Positions 41,117 to 49,470 of a stretch of 64,000 nucleotides of DNA are shown in pieces. The notes below the pieces were generated by a model. It searched no databases. It was not told the origin of the DNA and was given only the letters and a program-made list of their open reading frames with translations. The stretch covers positions 558,001 through 622,000 of the forward strand of contig OZ244811.1 in assembly GCA_965220105.1 (NCBI GenBank), given 5' to 3'. Source of the stretch: Bin87 sp965220105 (GTDB lineage: Bacteria > Chloroflexota > Dehalococcoidia > Lucifugimonadales > UBA3495). Numbering within the stretch: the stretch's first letter is position 1; every line of letters begins with the position of its first letter. The position numbers and the translations under genes were made by a program.

Positions 41117-41842
41117 TTAATCATCCCAAGCAAGAGCTTGATCAGGGTCAGGGGAGATAGTTTGGACTCGCCACGCTGCTTTATCTTTGAGTGCGGCCAA
41201 GCTTATTCTAACGCGGAATGCCTCGCCCCGTGTCGGAGCATTCCGTCCGGCGAGCCATATAGAATCATTCACTGTTGGGTTGTACCGATCTTGCAGGAGT
41301 CCGTTGGGCAAGCATAAAACCGAGACAGAATCGAGGCGGTTGGGCACGCTGTCCGCTGAGCTTTCTGAATAGTTATACTTGACGAATATCGTGGTCGTCA
41401 GGTATTTGTCATTCCGTACCATTGCGATATTTTCCAAATCGCCTGGGATATCCACCGTCTGATTCTGTCTCACCTGACGGATGCGCATGGAGGTTTGGGA
41501 TGTTTGGATAGTAGCGGTGCGAGCGCCGGCCGTTTTCTCTGCTTTGGAATCTACAAACAGCGCTTGTCGCAACGCATATTCAGGATAAAATAAATAGGTA
41601 GTCCTTTTGTAGTCAATCTTGCCGAACAACCTTACGGGTATGGTTGGCATCCCTTGCCGGTCCAGGGCTTCACGGGTAATGTCCTCACCTATGTCGGATA
41701 CCAGGTCTGACTCGTTCTCGAATATCTCGACGGCCTCAGCTCTGAAATCATGGATGGCCTGAACTACCATCCGTAGAGTAGCCTTCTCTATCTGCTCAAT
41801 GGTGTCAAGATTAGCCTGAAGGTCGCCAGCTTTCAGCGTCAT
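41117..41842 (-). CDS. SfiI-like type II restriction endonuclease
   Basis: A 241-residue protein that matches SfiI across its length as I recall that sequence: EKATLRMVVQAIHDF, EDITREALDRQ, GKIDYKRTTYLFYP, QALFVDSKAE, LQDRYNP and ARGEAFRVRI-like stretches. The PD-(D/E)xK site is D77 in KIDYK plus D98 and K100 in VDSKAE, equal in spacing to D79, D100 and K102 of SfiI. SfiI is a tetramer that cuts GGCCNNNNNGGCC; that specificity is a family expectation here. It overlaps the methylase gene by 4 nt. Base composition is low GC (about 45% in a sampled line). Confidence 0.85.
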   Translation of the reverse strand: MTLKAGDLQANLDTIEQIEKATLRMVVQAIHDFRAEAVEIFENESDLVSDIGEDITREALDRQGMPTIPVRLFGKIDYKRTTYLFYPEYALRQALFVDSKAEKTAGARTATIQTSQTSMRIRQVRQNQTVDIPGDLENIAMVRNDKYLTTTIFVKYNYSESSADSVPNRLDSVSVLCLPNGLLQDRYNPTVNDSIWLAGRNAPTRGEAFRVRISLAALKDKAAWRVQTISPDPDQALAWDD

Positions 41843-42882
41843 AGCGTCAGTCTTAATGAGGGAGTCAACGCTTCTTGTACCCGTTCCCTTGCCAACTGTA
41901 CGCTTTGAGGATTCAAGTCAAACCCAATAAATTGCCGCCCTTCCCCTATCGCGGCTAATGCAGTAGTCCCACTGCCAATAAAGCAGTCCAGCACCAAGTC
42001 ATTTGGCTCCGTTAGCAACCTTATCATCCGGCGCGGTAATTCTAGCGGAAATTGCGATTCGTGAGCGTTATTAGAGCGAACCGACCGGATGTTCCACACT
42101 CCCCGCGAACCCCACTTTGCCCATTCGTCGGCATCTAGCCGTTCCCGATTCACCACCGTTATTCCCGGCTTCCAGAAAATCAGCAGATGCTCCCACTCGT
42201 CCACCGAACGATAGGACAGGCTGTGCCACCTGCTGTTTTCCCAACACGGATCCTTTACCCACACACGCCGGTCATAGAGATAAAATCCTGCGTCTTCAGC
42301 CCATCGCTCTACCAGTCCGGCGGTGAGTTTCACTCTGGTCTGAGGTGCGTACTTGCCCCCCCTTACGTTGTTGTTTTTCAGCCGCCGGTCGATGGTCTGT
42401 TCGCTGCACCCCAGCAGGGCAGCCAGCTGGTGCTTGTCAAAGCTGGGATTGTCCCGCTGTGCGACCAGCACCTCATTCCGAGTAATTTTAACCTTCTTGG
42501 CACTGACGTTATCCGCCTGGATTCGCGGCATATCCGGGTCCTCGAAAGCCAGAATATCGGCAATGTTAATCCCCAGAAAACCGCCGACTTTGATGACGGA
42601 GTAGTGGGCTGCAATCGTTTGTTCCAGCAACGTTGCCCACTCTCGAAAATTCACGTGGGATTCGTATGACTTCCCTAGGCAATAGGGAGGCGACCAGAAA
42701 CTCAGGGCCACCGATTCCGGCATCACTTTTTTCAACAACGTTCTAGCATCACCGGGATATATCAGGTTTGGTTGCAAGTAAGAGGATGTAAACATGTCCG
42801 CCGATGACCCCATCGCTTGAATCAGCCCTGCGCTGGCGCGCCACCATCCTTGCCCTAACCCCTCCACGTTGTCAAGAGGCAA
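41839..42882 (-). CDS. DNA methyltransferase with SPPY motif and internal helix-turn-helix
   Basis: A 347-residue amino-methyltransferase of the beta class. Catalytic motif IV is SPPY (residues 64-67), typical of N4-cytosine enzymes; motif I is DLVLDCFIGSGTTALA (FxGxG at 301-305) near the C terminus. Between them, residues ~148-174 form a helix-turn-helix (KHQLAALLGCSEQTIDRR), which may bind its own promoter. With the SfiI-like nuclease downstream, overlapping by 4 nt, it is the protecting methylase. The exact start is uncertain, because in-frame ATGs also occur at residues 24 and 30. Confidence 0.88.
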   Translation of the reverse strand: MPLDNVEGLGQGWWRASAGLIQAMGSSADMFTSSYLQPNLIYPGDARTLLKKVMPESVALSFWSPPYCLGKSYESHVNFREWATLLEQTIAAHYSVIKVGGFLGINIADILAFEDPDMPRIQADNVSAKKVKITRNEVLVAQRDNPSFDKHQLAALLGCSEQTIDRRLKNNNVRGGKYAPQTRVKLTAGLVERWAEDAGFYLYDRRVWVKDPCWENSRWHSLSYRSVDEWEHLLIFWKPGITVVNRERLDADEWAKWGSRGVWNIRSVRSNNAHESQFPLELPRRMIRLLTEPNDLVLDCFIGSGTTALAAIGEGRQFIGFDLNPQSVQLARERVQEALTPSLRLTL

Positions 42883-42906
42883 GCGGTCAGTGGCAATCTT
42901 TTCTTT

Positions 42907-44094
42907 CTACGCCAGCACCCGATATCGGTAGCTGGATTCCAGCAAGTCACCTTCGGCAAATCGACTGAACCTCAGGGGGGACAGGTCTACATCGCGGCTG
43001 TGACCTTCCAACACCAGCTCGGCCATCGCTTTGCCGATGGCCGGCGACAGCTTGAAACCGTGGCCGCTGAAGCCGATAGCGCAATACAGGCCCGGTATGC
43101 CGGGCACTGCGTCCAGAATGGGATGCCAGTCCGGCGTGGTGGTGAAGAGGCCCGACCATCCCCCCCGCAGGTAGGAATCGGCCAACCCCGGCACCCGCCG
43201 ACCCAACCGCGCCAGGGCGGAAGCGGCGTCGGCGGTTTCGATGCCCTCCGGGTAGGCATCCGGGTCGGGGGCTTCCTCGTCGTCGCCGAATCCCATCATG
43301 GTGAAGGCCGAGCCATCGGGACGGAAGGAAAATGACTGGCTGATGTCTCCCACCGTGGGGTGAGCGGGAACCCTTTCCACCGGGCGGGCAACGGTGGCCA
43401 CCTGGTGGCGGACCGTTATCAACGGGACATCGACTCCCAACCCGCCCAGGAATTGCTGCGACCAGGGGCCGGAAGCAACTATCACTTTATCCGTGGCGAT
43501 GCGTTCGCCGGATACTGTGGTAACTGCCTGGACGCGACCGCCGGCCGTTTCCACACCCGCTGCCGCAGTCCGCAGGGCAATGCGGGCGCCGGCCTCCGCG
43601 GAGCGAGCGGCGTATGAAGTGGTGACCAGGTGAGGATTGGCGTAGCCGGATTGAGGTTCCCAGGCGGCGCGCTCGTCTTCATAGAGGCGGATGGAGGGGG
43701 CAACGTGGGCCACGTCATCCGGCGTCACCAGCGACGTGGGAACGCCCAGCTCCTGCTGCATCGCCACGTTGCGCTCCAGGCCAGCGCTATCGGCTTCGTT
43801 GACGACCACGAGGTAGCCGGTTTGGACGAATCCCGACTGGCCGCCCACTCGCTCGTCGAAGTCGGCGAAGACCTGGAGGCTTTGCCAGGCCAGCTCAGTG
43901 GTTATCGGGTTGGAGTAGTGCATCCGGCAGATGGCCTGGGAGCGACCGGTGCTACCGGATCCGAGCACGTCCCGCTCCAGGACGACCGTGTCCGTGACGC
44001 CGAGTCGGGTCAGGTGATATTGGATGGCGCAGCCTATGACGCCACCGCCGACGATCACGACGTCGGCGTGCCCAGGCGGGGAGCTACTCGTCAA
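42907..44094 (-). CDS. FAD-dependent oxidoreductase, sarcosine/glycine oxidase-like (DAO family)
   Basis: A 395-residue flavoprotein. The dinucleotide motif ADVVIVGGGVIGCAIQYHLT opens the DAO fold; ERDVLGSGSTGRSQAICRM, a flavin-contacting loop, and the C-terminal GLYCAIGFSGHGFKLSPAIG are typical of the sarcosine oxidase/dimethylglycine dehydrogenase group. The start is TTG at 44094, overlapping the previous gene by 11 nt. It is likely to oxidise a secondary amine; beside glycine cleavage genes, N-methylglycine or similar is a reasonable guess but unproven. Confidence 0.88.
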   Translation of the reverse strand: MTSSSPPGHADVVIVGGGVIGCAIQYHLTRLGVTDTVVLERDVLGSGSTGRSQAICRMHYSNPITTELAWQSLQVFADFDERVGGQSGFVQTGYLVVVNEADSAGLERNVAMQQELGVPTSLVTPDDVAHVAPSIRLYEDERAAWEPQSGYANPHLVTTSYAARSAEAGARIALRTAAAGVETAGGRVQAVTTVSGERIATDKVIVASGPWSQQFLGGLGVDVPLITVRHQVATVARPVERVPAHPTVGDISQSFSFRPDGSAFTMMGFGDDEEAPDPDAYPEGIETADAASALARLGRRVPGLADSYLRGGWSGLFTTTPDWHPILDAVPGIPGLYCAIGFSGHGFKLSPAIGKAMAELVLEGHSRDVDLSPLRFSRFAEGDLLESSYRYRVLA

Positions 44095-44506
44095 TTCCCT
44101 TCCACGACATGACGCGGTTGACGCTGATCACGATGGCGACCAGGGCCTGGTCGCTTTCGATCAGTTCGTTAGCGTCCTGCTCGCCCCGTTCTGCGCCCTC
44201 ATAGCGCGAGAATATGCTGCGGACGGTTTCGCGGAGGTTTTCGCTGTCGATGGTGGCGTCGCCTTCCAGAATGACGTACTGATAGGGCCACTCGTCGGTT
44301 GCCACCGAGATGGCCACCTTGGGGTTTTTGCGGACGTTGCGGGTTTTTACCGCTGAGTCGCCGGACACCACCGTTATCTTCCCGTCTTCCCACTGATACC
44401 AGACCGGGGAGACGTGGGGGGTGCCGTCCGGCCTGATGGAGGCGAAATGTGCGACGTGAGGACCGGCCAGATAGGCGTCAATCTCCTGCGGAGTCAGTCG
44501 CGGCAT
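44084..44506 (-). CDS. PPOX-class (pyridoxamine oxidase-like) flavin/F420 oxidoreductase
   Basis: A ~140-residue split-barrel protein. The core is HVAHFASIRPDGTPHVSPVW, YQWEDGKITVVSGDSAVKTR and RNPKVAISVA-like strand-turn elements typical of the PPOX class with F420 or FMN specificity. Family members reduce diverse substrates with deazaflavin. I use the ATG at 44506, since GGAGG lies six nt upstream; the earlier TTG at 44518 would place that site inside the gene. It overlaps the FAD oxidoreductase by 11 nt and is probably co-transcribed. Confidence 0.82.
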   Translation of the reverse strand: MPRLTPQEIDAYLAGPHVAHFASIRPDGTPHVSPVWYQWEDGKITVVSGDSAVKTRNVRKNPKVAISVATDEWPYQYVILEGDATIDSENLRETVRSIFSRYEGAERGEQDANELIESDQALVAIVISVNRVMSWKGIDE

Positions 44507-44706
44507 GGCAACCTCCAACCCGAGGCGGTAATCGTCCCGCCCGCCAGGTCAGCAACATTATGATGCGATAATAATATCACACCGTTCCGGCGCCACTGGT
44601 TAATGCGCTGCTGGCAACCAGGGGGGAGACATCGTTGCGCCATACCAATCATAGCGGTATCATGAATCGCGGACATTCGCCGGAACCGCCGTTGCCCCGA
44701 GGGACG

Positions 44707-45864
44707 ATGCCAGCAGAAACCACCACCTCCGAGAACCTGCGAACCGCTCTTTATCAGACCCATGTAGACCTTGGCGCCCGCATGGTGCCCTTTGGCGGTT
44801 GGGATATGCCCGTGCAGTACCAGGGCGTAATCGCAGAGGTCGCCGCCGTCCGCAATTCTGCCGGACTATTTGACGTTTCCCACATGGGGCGACTCCACAT
44901 GGGCGGGCCGAACACTGCCGGACTGCTTGACATCCTGTTCACCGGATCTGCTTCCGGTTTGCGGGTGGGACGCGCCCGATATTGCTTCATCTGCAAGGAA
45001 ACGGGCGGTGTCATCGACGATACCATCTTCTATCGTTTGTCACCGGATGAATTTCTGGTGATTCCAAACGCCGGCAACCGCCCCACCGTGGCCCTTTGGT
45101 TCGACCGGCAATTGGCGCACCATTTCGACGGACGGGGAGCGCAGATTACGGACCGCACGATGCTCACGGGGCTGTTGGCTATCCAGGGCCCCGCCGCCGC
45201 CGGGATCATCGACGGGCTGTGTGAGGATTTTTCGCCCGGGGCCCGGCTGGCGAGCAATCCCGGGCGTTCGCCCGTGCCCTCTCTGTTGCGACCCTTTGCC
45301 TGGGGTCGGGGACACATCGGAGGTCGCCGGGTTTTCATCGGTCGTACCGGATACACGGGGGAGGATGGGTTTGAACTGGCGTTCGGAGCGTCTGATGCGG
45401 CGCCGATCTGGGAGTCGCTGACCAGCGCCGGGGCCGAACCCTGCGGGTTGGGGGCACGAGATGTGCTGCGGCTGGAGGCCGGACTGCCCCTGCACGGCCA
45501 TGAACTCACCGACGAGATTACTCCCATAGAAGCCGGGTTGAGTCGCTTCGTGCGACGGGACGGCGGTTTCAACGGCGCCGATGTTCTTGATCATCAAAGG
45601 GCATACGGAACGCCGCGCCGGTTGGTGGGTCTGACATCGCCGGGTCGCAGCGCCCCACGGGCTGGGTATAACGTGCTGATGGGCGACACGGTGGTGGGCG
45701 AGATCAGTAGCGGCAGCTACTCTCCAACACTGGAGAAGTGCATTGCCATGGCGTTTGTCGATCGGGACCACGCGGAGCTCGGAACCGTGCTTAACGTGGA
45801 CATTCGCGGGCGGATGACCGAGGCTACGGTGGTCGGGTTGCCTTTTTACCATCGGCCCGCGTGA
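44707..45864 (+). CDS. gcvT: Aminomethyltransferase (glycine cleavage T-protein)
   Basis: A ~385-residue folate-dependent enzyme transferring the glycine-derived methylene to tetrahydrofolate. Features include LYQTHVDLGARMVPFGGWDM, AVRNSAGLFDVSHMGRL, GRTGYTGEDGFELAF with the catalytic aspartate region, and GLGARDVLRLEAGLPLHGHE. The last third has the GcvT C-terminal barrel. I place the start at ATG 44707; in-frame ATGs at 44635 and 44662 would extend it. GcvH follows 64 nt downstream. Placed opposite to gcvPA/gcvPB, across the R-M cassette and two oxidoreductases. Confidence 0.93.
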   Translation: MPAETTTSENLRTALYQTHVDLGARMVPFGGWDMPVQYQGVIAEVAAVRNSAGLFDVSHMGRLHMGGPNTAGLLDILFTGSASGLRVGRARYCFICKETGGVIDDTIFYRLSPDEFLVIPNAGNRPTVALWFDRQLAHHFDGRGAQITDRTMLTGLLAIQGPAAAGIIDGLCEDFSPGARLASNPGRSPVPSLLRPFAWGRGHIGGRRVFIGRTGYTGEDGFELAFGASDAAPIWESLTSAGAEPCGLGARDVLRLEAGLPLHGHELTDEITPIEAGLSRFVRRDGGFNGADVLDHQRAYGTPRRLVGLTSPGRSAPRAGYNVLMGDTVVGEISSGSYSPTLEKCIAMAFVDRDHAELGTVLNVDIRGRMTEATVVGLPFYHRPA

Positions 45865-45928
45865 CCGCTACGCGTGATCTCTAAACGATGTTTTCGGTTG
45901 AAACTATCCCCGGGAGGGCTTGATCAAC

Positions 45929-46318
45929 GTGAATCCTGACGACCGCAAATACACCCAAGAGCACGAATGGTTGCTTCTCGAGGACGCCTCAACCGGCATG
46001 GCGCTGGTGGGGATCACTCACTACGCTCAGGATCAGTTGGGCGACGTGGTTTACGTAGAGCTGCCGTCGGTTGATTCTACCGTGGGGCACCTGACCAAGA
46101 TGGGCGAGATCGAATCGGTTAAGGCAGTCTCCGACTTGTACTCCCCGGTGAGCGGCACGGTCACCGAGGTGAATGGTCGGCTGGCCCACGAACCGGAGCT
46201 GGTTAACAACGACCCCTTCGGCGACGGCTGGATGTTGCGGGTGCAGATTAGCGATCAGGCCGAGCTGAATGCGCTGCTGGACTCTGGCGCCTACGACGAG
46301 TATCTGGGGCAGCTGTAA
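45929..46318 (+). CDS. gcvH: Glycine cleavage H-protein
   Basis: A ~129-residue lipoyl carrier. The lipoylation site is K65 in GEIESVKAVSDLYSPVSGTV, and the N terminus KYTQEHEWLLLEDAS is typical. It shuttles the aminomethyl group from the P- to the T-protein. The start is GTG at 45929, at about ten nt from GGGAGG; a TTG nine nt upstream is only 2 nt from that site and so less likely. Together with gcvT it forms the plus-strand half of the glycine cleavage locus. Confidence 0.96.
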   Translation: MNPDDRKYTQEHEWLLLEDASTGMALVGITHYAQDQLGDVVYVELPSVDSTVGHLTKMGEIESVKAVSDLYSPVSGTVTEVNGRLAHEPELVNNDPFGDGWMLRVQISDQAELNALLDSGAYDEYLGQL

Positions 46319-46412
46319 TCCGACTCGTCCGGTTCTGGGGCGGGCAGCCAGGCTACCCGGTAAGCGCTGTCCATGTCATGCCGGAGGTTGACCGGCAAAC
46401 TACCGTGGCGAG

Positions 46413-48095
46413 TCAGTTGACGCGGTAAAAGTCGCCGCCGCCGATCCATTGCACCCGTAGGGCCCGACCAGCCACGATTGGGGCAAAACGGATGCGCTCC
46501 GCCGTGGGTTCCCCGGGCGGCCCCACGGCAAACCAGCCCGAGGCGCGCTCGTCCGGCGTCTCCGGTGTGATGGCTTCTTCCCCTCCGTGAGGCCAGGCCA
46601 GGTATAGGCTGCCACGCCGCTGGATAACCCGGAAGTTGGACACATAGGGGGCGTGGCTGCGGTAGTGGCCGACCAGGGCCGCCCACTCCGTTGGATCCGT
46701 GCCCGGTGAGTCGGGCGTTGCGGTCTCTTCCCGAACGTACACGGAACCGCCGTGGTGCACCTCTGCCATCGCATCGTCACCATCGGCGGTGGTCGCATGG
46801 AATCGTAGAGGGAAGGGGTCGAAGGCGTCGTCAGGGACGCAAAATGTATTGCCGCTTATGTTCAGCAGCGCGATCCCGCCGGATTGCTCTAACGCCGAAT
46901 CGGAGCCCGGCTCCACGAGTAGGCGGCCATCGTCGTTGCGGACGGACAGGCGGCCGCTGGTAGCGATGTTGACGTAGTTTCCGACGTAGCGACTGGGGCC
47001 GTCGACCCGATAGGGGTCAGGCATCGTGGGCGGTTCAGGGACGGGCGCCGTGTCGCGCACTGCTGCGGTCACCTGCAGGGCGTACCGGGCAGGAGCGTAG
47101 GTGTCCACACCATTGCCGTTACACAGCAACACCACCGCCAGGGATTCCGCCTGGTCAATGAGCATGATGGCTTGAAAACCCACGGTGCTGCCGCCGTGGC
47201 CGATGAACCGGCGCCCGTCGGCGGTGTGCGAGATAATGCCAAAGCCGTATCCGTAATCGTGTTCGTAGGCGTCGCCCCGATCCATGCGAATGAACGGCGC
47301 AACCATGCGGTCAAAAGTTGCCGCCGAAACCAGTGGTCGCAGCGGGCCACGCCCCCGGTTCAGCCACATCCTGGCGTAGCTGGCCAGGTCTGCGGCGGTG
47401 GCGGCGGGGCTGCCGTCGCCGGCGTCGTACTCCATCCAGGTGGCCGGAATGAGGGTGTCGTCCCGGCGATAGGGGCGGTCGTCATGAAGGGGCACGTATC
47501 CGGTTGCCATGCGGTGGCGTGTAGCATGGGTCACGGCGGGAACGGCGCCGGACATCCCCGACGGGTCCAGGACACGACGTGAAATAATATCGGCATAGGA
47601 AGCTCGCTCGATACCCTCCAGCAGCCAGCCCAGCATCTTGTAGCCCGTGTTGGAGTAATGGAATCGGGTGCCCGGCTCCCACGGGATCGCCACGTCTCGG
47701 AGCGCGTAGGCTTCGTAACGGGACGACGGGGTGAAATCGTTGCCTGTAGGGAGACCGGCAGTGTGGCTCAATACGTGCTGGAGGGCTACAGGACCGTGGC
47801 GGGAAGTGGGGGTGAACCAGGGCAGATGCGTGCTCAAAGGGGCGTTCAGGTCCAGCCGGCCGGCTTCTACAAGCTGCATCAGCGCCAGCGCCGTCATCGA
47901 CTTTCCGATGCTGCCGATCTGGAAGGTGGTGTCGCCGGTTACCGGGAGGCCAGCGTCCCGGTTCCGGAAGCCGGCGTTGGCGGTGTGCAGCGTTCGATGG
48001 CGGTCGGTGACGGCCAGGGTCATGCCCGGCGCTGGCACGCCGCTCAGCCAGTGGCGCAGGTACCGGTCCAGCTGATCGAAACCCGGCGTCGTCAT
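46413..48095 (-). CDS. Class C beta-lactamase-family serine hydrolase
   Basis: A ~560-residue penicillin-binding-protein-like hydrolase. The nucleophile S62 is in QIGSIGKSMTALA (SxxK), and the tyrosine motif is HYSNTGYKML. The first ~330 residues are the catalytic domain; the remaining ~230 form one or two beta-rich accessory domains with no recognised motif. No signal peptide is visible from the ATG at 48095, so it may act in the cytoplasm on esters or D-amino peptides. It lies 10 nt after the DnaJ-like gene and probably shares its transcript. Confidence 0.88.
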   Translation of the reverse strand: MTTPGFDQLDRYLRHWLSGVPAPGMTLAVTDRHRTLHTANAGFRNRDAGLPVTGDTTFQIGSIGKSMTALALMQLVEAGRLDLNAPLSTHLPWFTPTSRHGPVALQHVLSHTAGLPTGNDFTPSSRYEAYALRDVAIPWEPGTRFHYSNTGYKMLGWLLEGIERASYADIISRRVLDPSGMSGAVPAVTHATRHRMATGYVPLHDDRPYRRDDTLIPATWMEYDAGDGSPAATAADLASYARMWLNRGRGPLRPLVSAATFDRMVAPFIRMDRGDAYEHDYGYGFGIISHTADGRRFIGHGGSTVGFQAIMLIDQAESLAVVLLCNGNGVDTYAPARYALQVTAAVRDTAPVPEPPTMPDPYRVDGPSRYVGNYVNIATSGRLSVRNDDGRLLVEPGSDSALEQSGGIALLNISGNTFCVPDDAFDPFPLRFHATTADGDDAMAEVHHGGSVYVREETATPDSPGTDPTEWAALVGHYRSHAPYVSNFRVIQRRGSLYLAWPHGGEEAITPETPDERASGWFAVGPPGEPTAERIRFAPIVAGRALRVQWIGGGDFYRVN

Positions 48096-48105
48096 CTCAA
48101 ATGCC

Positions 48106-48774
48106 TCACGCGGCCAGGTGCCGCAACAGGAAGCGCACGATCCTACCGAGGCCTGCCCGAGGGCGCACCCTGGCAGTAATGTAGACGTGGCCATGGGTTC
48201 CACCGTCCACGCCGGCGTTGCCCTGACCGCGCAATCTGAGACGCCGACCGTCCACCACCCCCGGAGGGATGGTGGTGTGCAGGCGGACGTCTCGGGGCAG
48301 ACGCTGGAGCCCGGCGCAACGCCAGCACTGGGTTTTGCTCAGGGTCTCTTCGGGTTCCAGTCCGGTCCCCCGGCAACGGGGGCAGGTCTCCAGACGGTGA
48401 ATCGAAAAGGTCTTGCGAGCGCCCCGGCTGGCTTCACGCACGCTGACGGTCAAGCCGACCTGAAGATCATCCCCGCGTTGCGGGACCGGAGCCGGGGAAC
48501 GTGGGGTGATTACGACCCGTTGCCGGTGGGCTGTACCCCGGGTTGGTCGTCCGGCCCTGGTTTCAGTAACCCCGATCACGTCGTGCTGCCGACGGAGCGT
48601 CGGGTTCGACAGGGTTTTGTAGGCCTGGTTTATCTCCTGCATCCGGGTCTCCGCCTCAGGACCGGTATTCAGGTCGGGGTGGTAGAGGCGAGCGAGGCGG
48701 CGGTAGGCGGCGCGGATTTGGTCCGCGTTGGCGTTGGATGGAATGCCCAGGACTTGGTAATAGTCGCGTGTCAT
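48106..48774 (-). CDS. DnaJ-like protein with reduced zinc region
   Basis: A ~222-residue J-domain protein. Residues 1-65 have the J domain with HPD at 32-34 (RLYHPDLNTG). A middle part has CPRCRGTGLEPEE and CWRCAGL, only two CxxC pairs where full DnaJ has four CxxCxGxG repeats. The C-terminal part (TTIPPGVVDGRRLRLRGQGN) is the first substrate-binding domain, truncated after GGTHGHVYITARVRP. It should stimulate an Hsp70, but is shorter than classical DnaJ (about 375 residues). I take the ATG at 48774, where the J domain begins. Confidence 0.88.
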   Translation of the reverse strand: MTRDYYQVLGIPSNANADQIRAAYRRLARLYHPDLNTGPEAETRMQEINQAYKTLSNPTLRRQHDVIGVTETRAGRPTRGTAHRQRVVITPRSPAPVPQRGDDLQVGLTVSVREASRGARKTFSIHRLETCPRCRGTGLEPEETLSKTQCWRCAGLQRLPRDVRLHTTIPPGVVDGRRLRLRGQGNAGVDGGTHGHVYITARVRPRAGLGRIVRFLLRHLAA

Positions 48775-49294
48775 GGCGTAATGAGGGAGGGAGTCACTGT
48801 TACCTTGAGTGGGGGCGAGGTTGCACGGGGAGGATACCATACCCGATTTAAACGGCGACAAGAGACGAAGGTGCATGAAGTTTGCATCAGGGTCGATTGT
48901 TTGGCGAGGGCCGCCTGGATGGAAGTCGGTTGATGGCGAGGCGGTGGCAACATGAGCAGTCGCCCCGTCGACCGGCTCAGGGCAACTTTGGGCGTTGGGG
49001 CGACGTTGCGACGGACACCGGGTGACGCTTCAACAAGATCAAGGTGAAAGGGATGATGTATTTGGGCGGACCATTCGAAGTGCCTGGAGTTTGCATCAGG
49101 GTCTTTCGATTGTTCCCTAATGTCATTGCGAGGAGCGAAGCGACGTGGCAAGCTCGATCCGGTAGCCGGGTTTGCTTTGCCAACGAGATTGCCACGCTGC
49201 GCTCGCAATGACATTGCCGAAAATCGAAAGGCCCTGAGTTTGCATACCTCGGTTTGCCGCGGGTTAGCCCCCATGTTATAGTTAGTTGTCGGGG
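48775..49294. other. Repeat-rich gene-free stretch upstream of tRNA-Pro
   Basis: About 520 nt with no supportable gene. It holds an 8-bp inverted repeat (GTCGCCCC 48959-48966 / GGGGCGAC 48997-49004), two direct copies of GTTTGCATCAGGGTC (48880-48894 and 49089-49103), and the nested palindrome at 49098-49236 described separately. The tRNA-Pro gene follows. Confidence 0.75.
49098..49236. repeat. Second copy of the TGTCATTGCGAG palindrome within a larger inverted repeat
   Basis: TGTCATTGCGAGGAGCGAAG starts at 49121 and its inverted partner (CGAGATTGCCACGCTGCGCT then CGCAATGACA) ends at 49212. The arms are those of the 5254-5390 element. Outside them, CAGGGTCTTTCGATT (49098-49112) is inverted as AATCGAAAGGCCCTG (49222-49236), 14 of 15 matches, so the element is nested within an outer palindrome. 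Confidence 0.8.
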
Positions 49295-49371
49295 CGGGGC
49301 GTAGCGCAGCCCGGTAGCGCACCTGCATGGGGTGCAGGGGGTCGCCAGTTCGAATCTGGCCGCCCCGACCA
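49295..49371 (+). tRNA. tRNA-Pro (anticodon GGG)
   Basis: Plus-strand tRNA with acceptor CGGGGCG/CGCCCCG, D arm AGCGCAGCCCGGTAGCGC, anticodon stem CCTGC/GCAGG with loop ATGGGGT (anticodon GGG), T arm GCCAG-TTCGAAT-CTGGC and encoded CCA. The 5' CGGGG is duplicated just upstream (49290-49294), so 49295 is the true start by cloverleaf geometry. Confidence 0.93.
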
Positions 49372-49470
49372 TTGTAAAACCTGGAAAAGGGATGGAATTT
49401 TCCGTCCCTTTTGTGGTGCACTCGGGCCTGTTGTACCGCCCGGATCTACGGGATTGATATTGACCGTGGG

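Noticed and set aside
44507..44706. Possible glycine riboswitch upstream of gcvT
   Set aside because: No tandem aptamer-like conserved core could be seen in the 200 nt, only AT-rich stretches.
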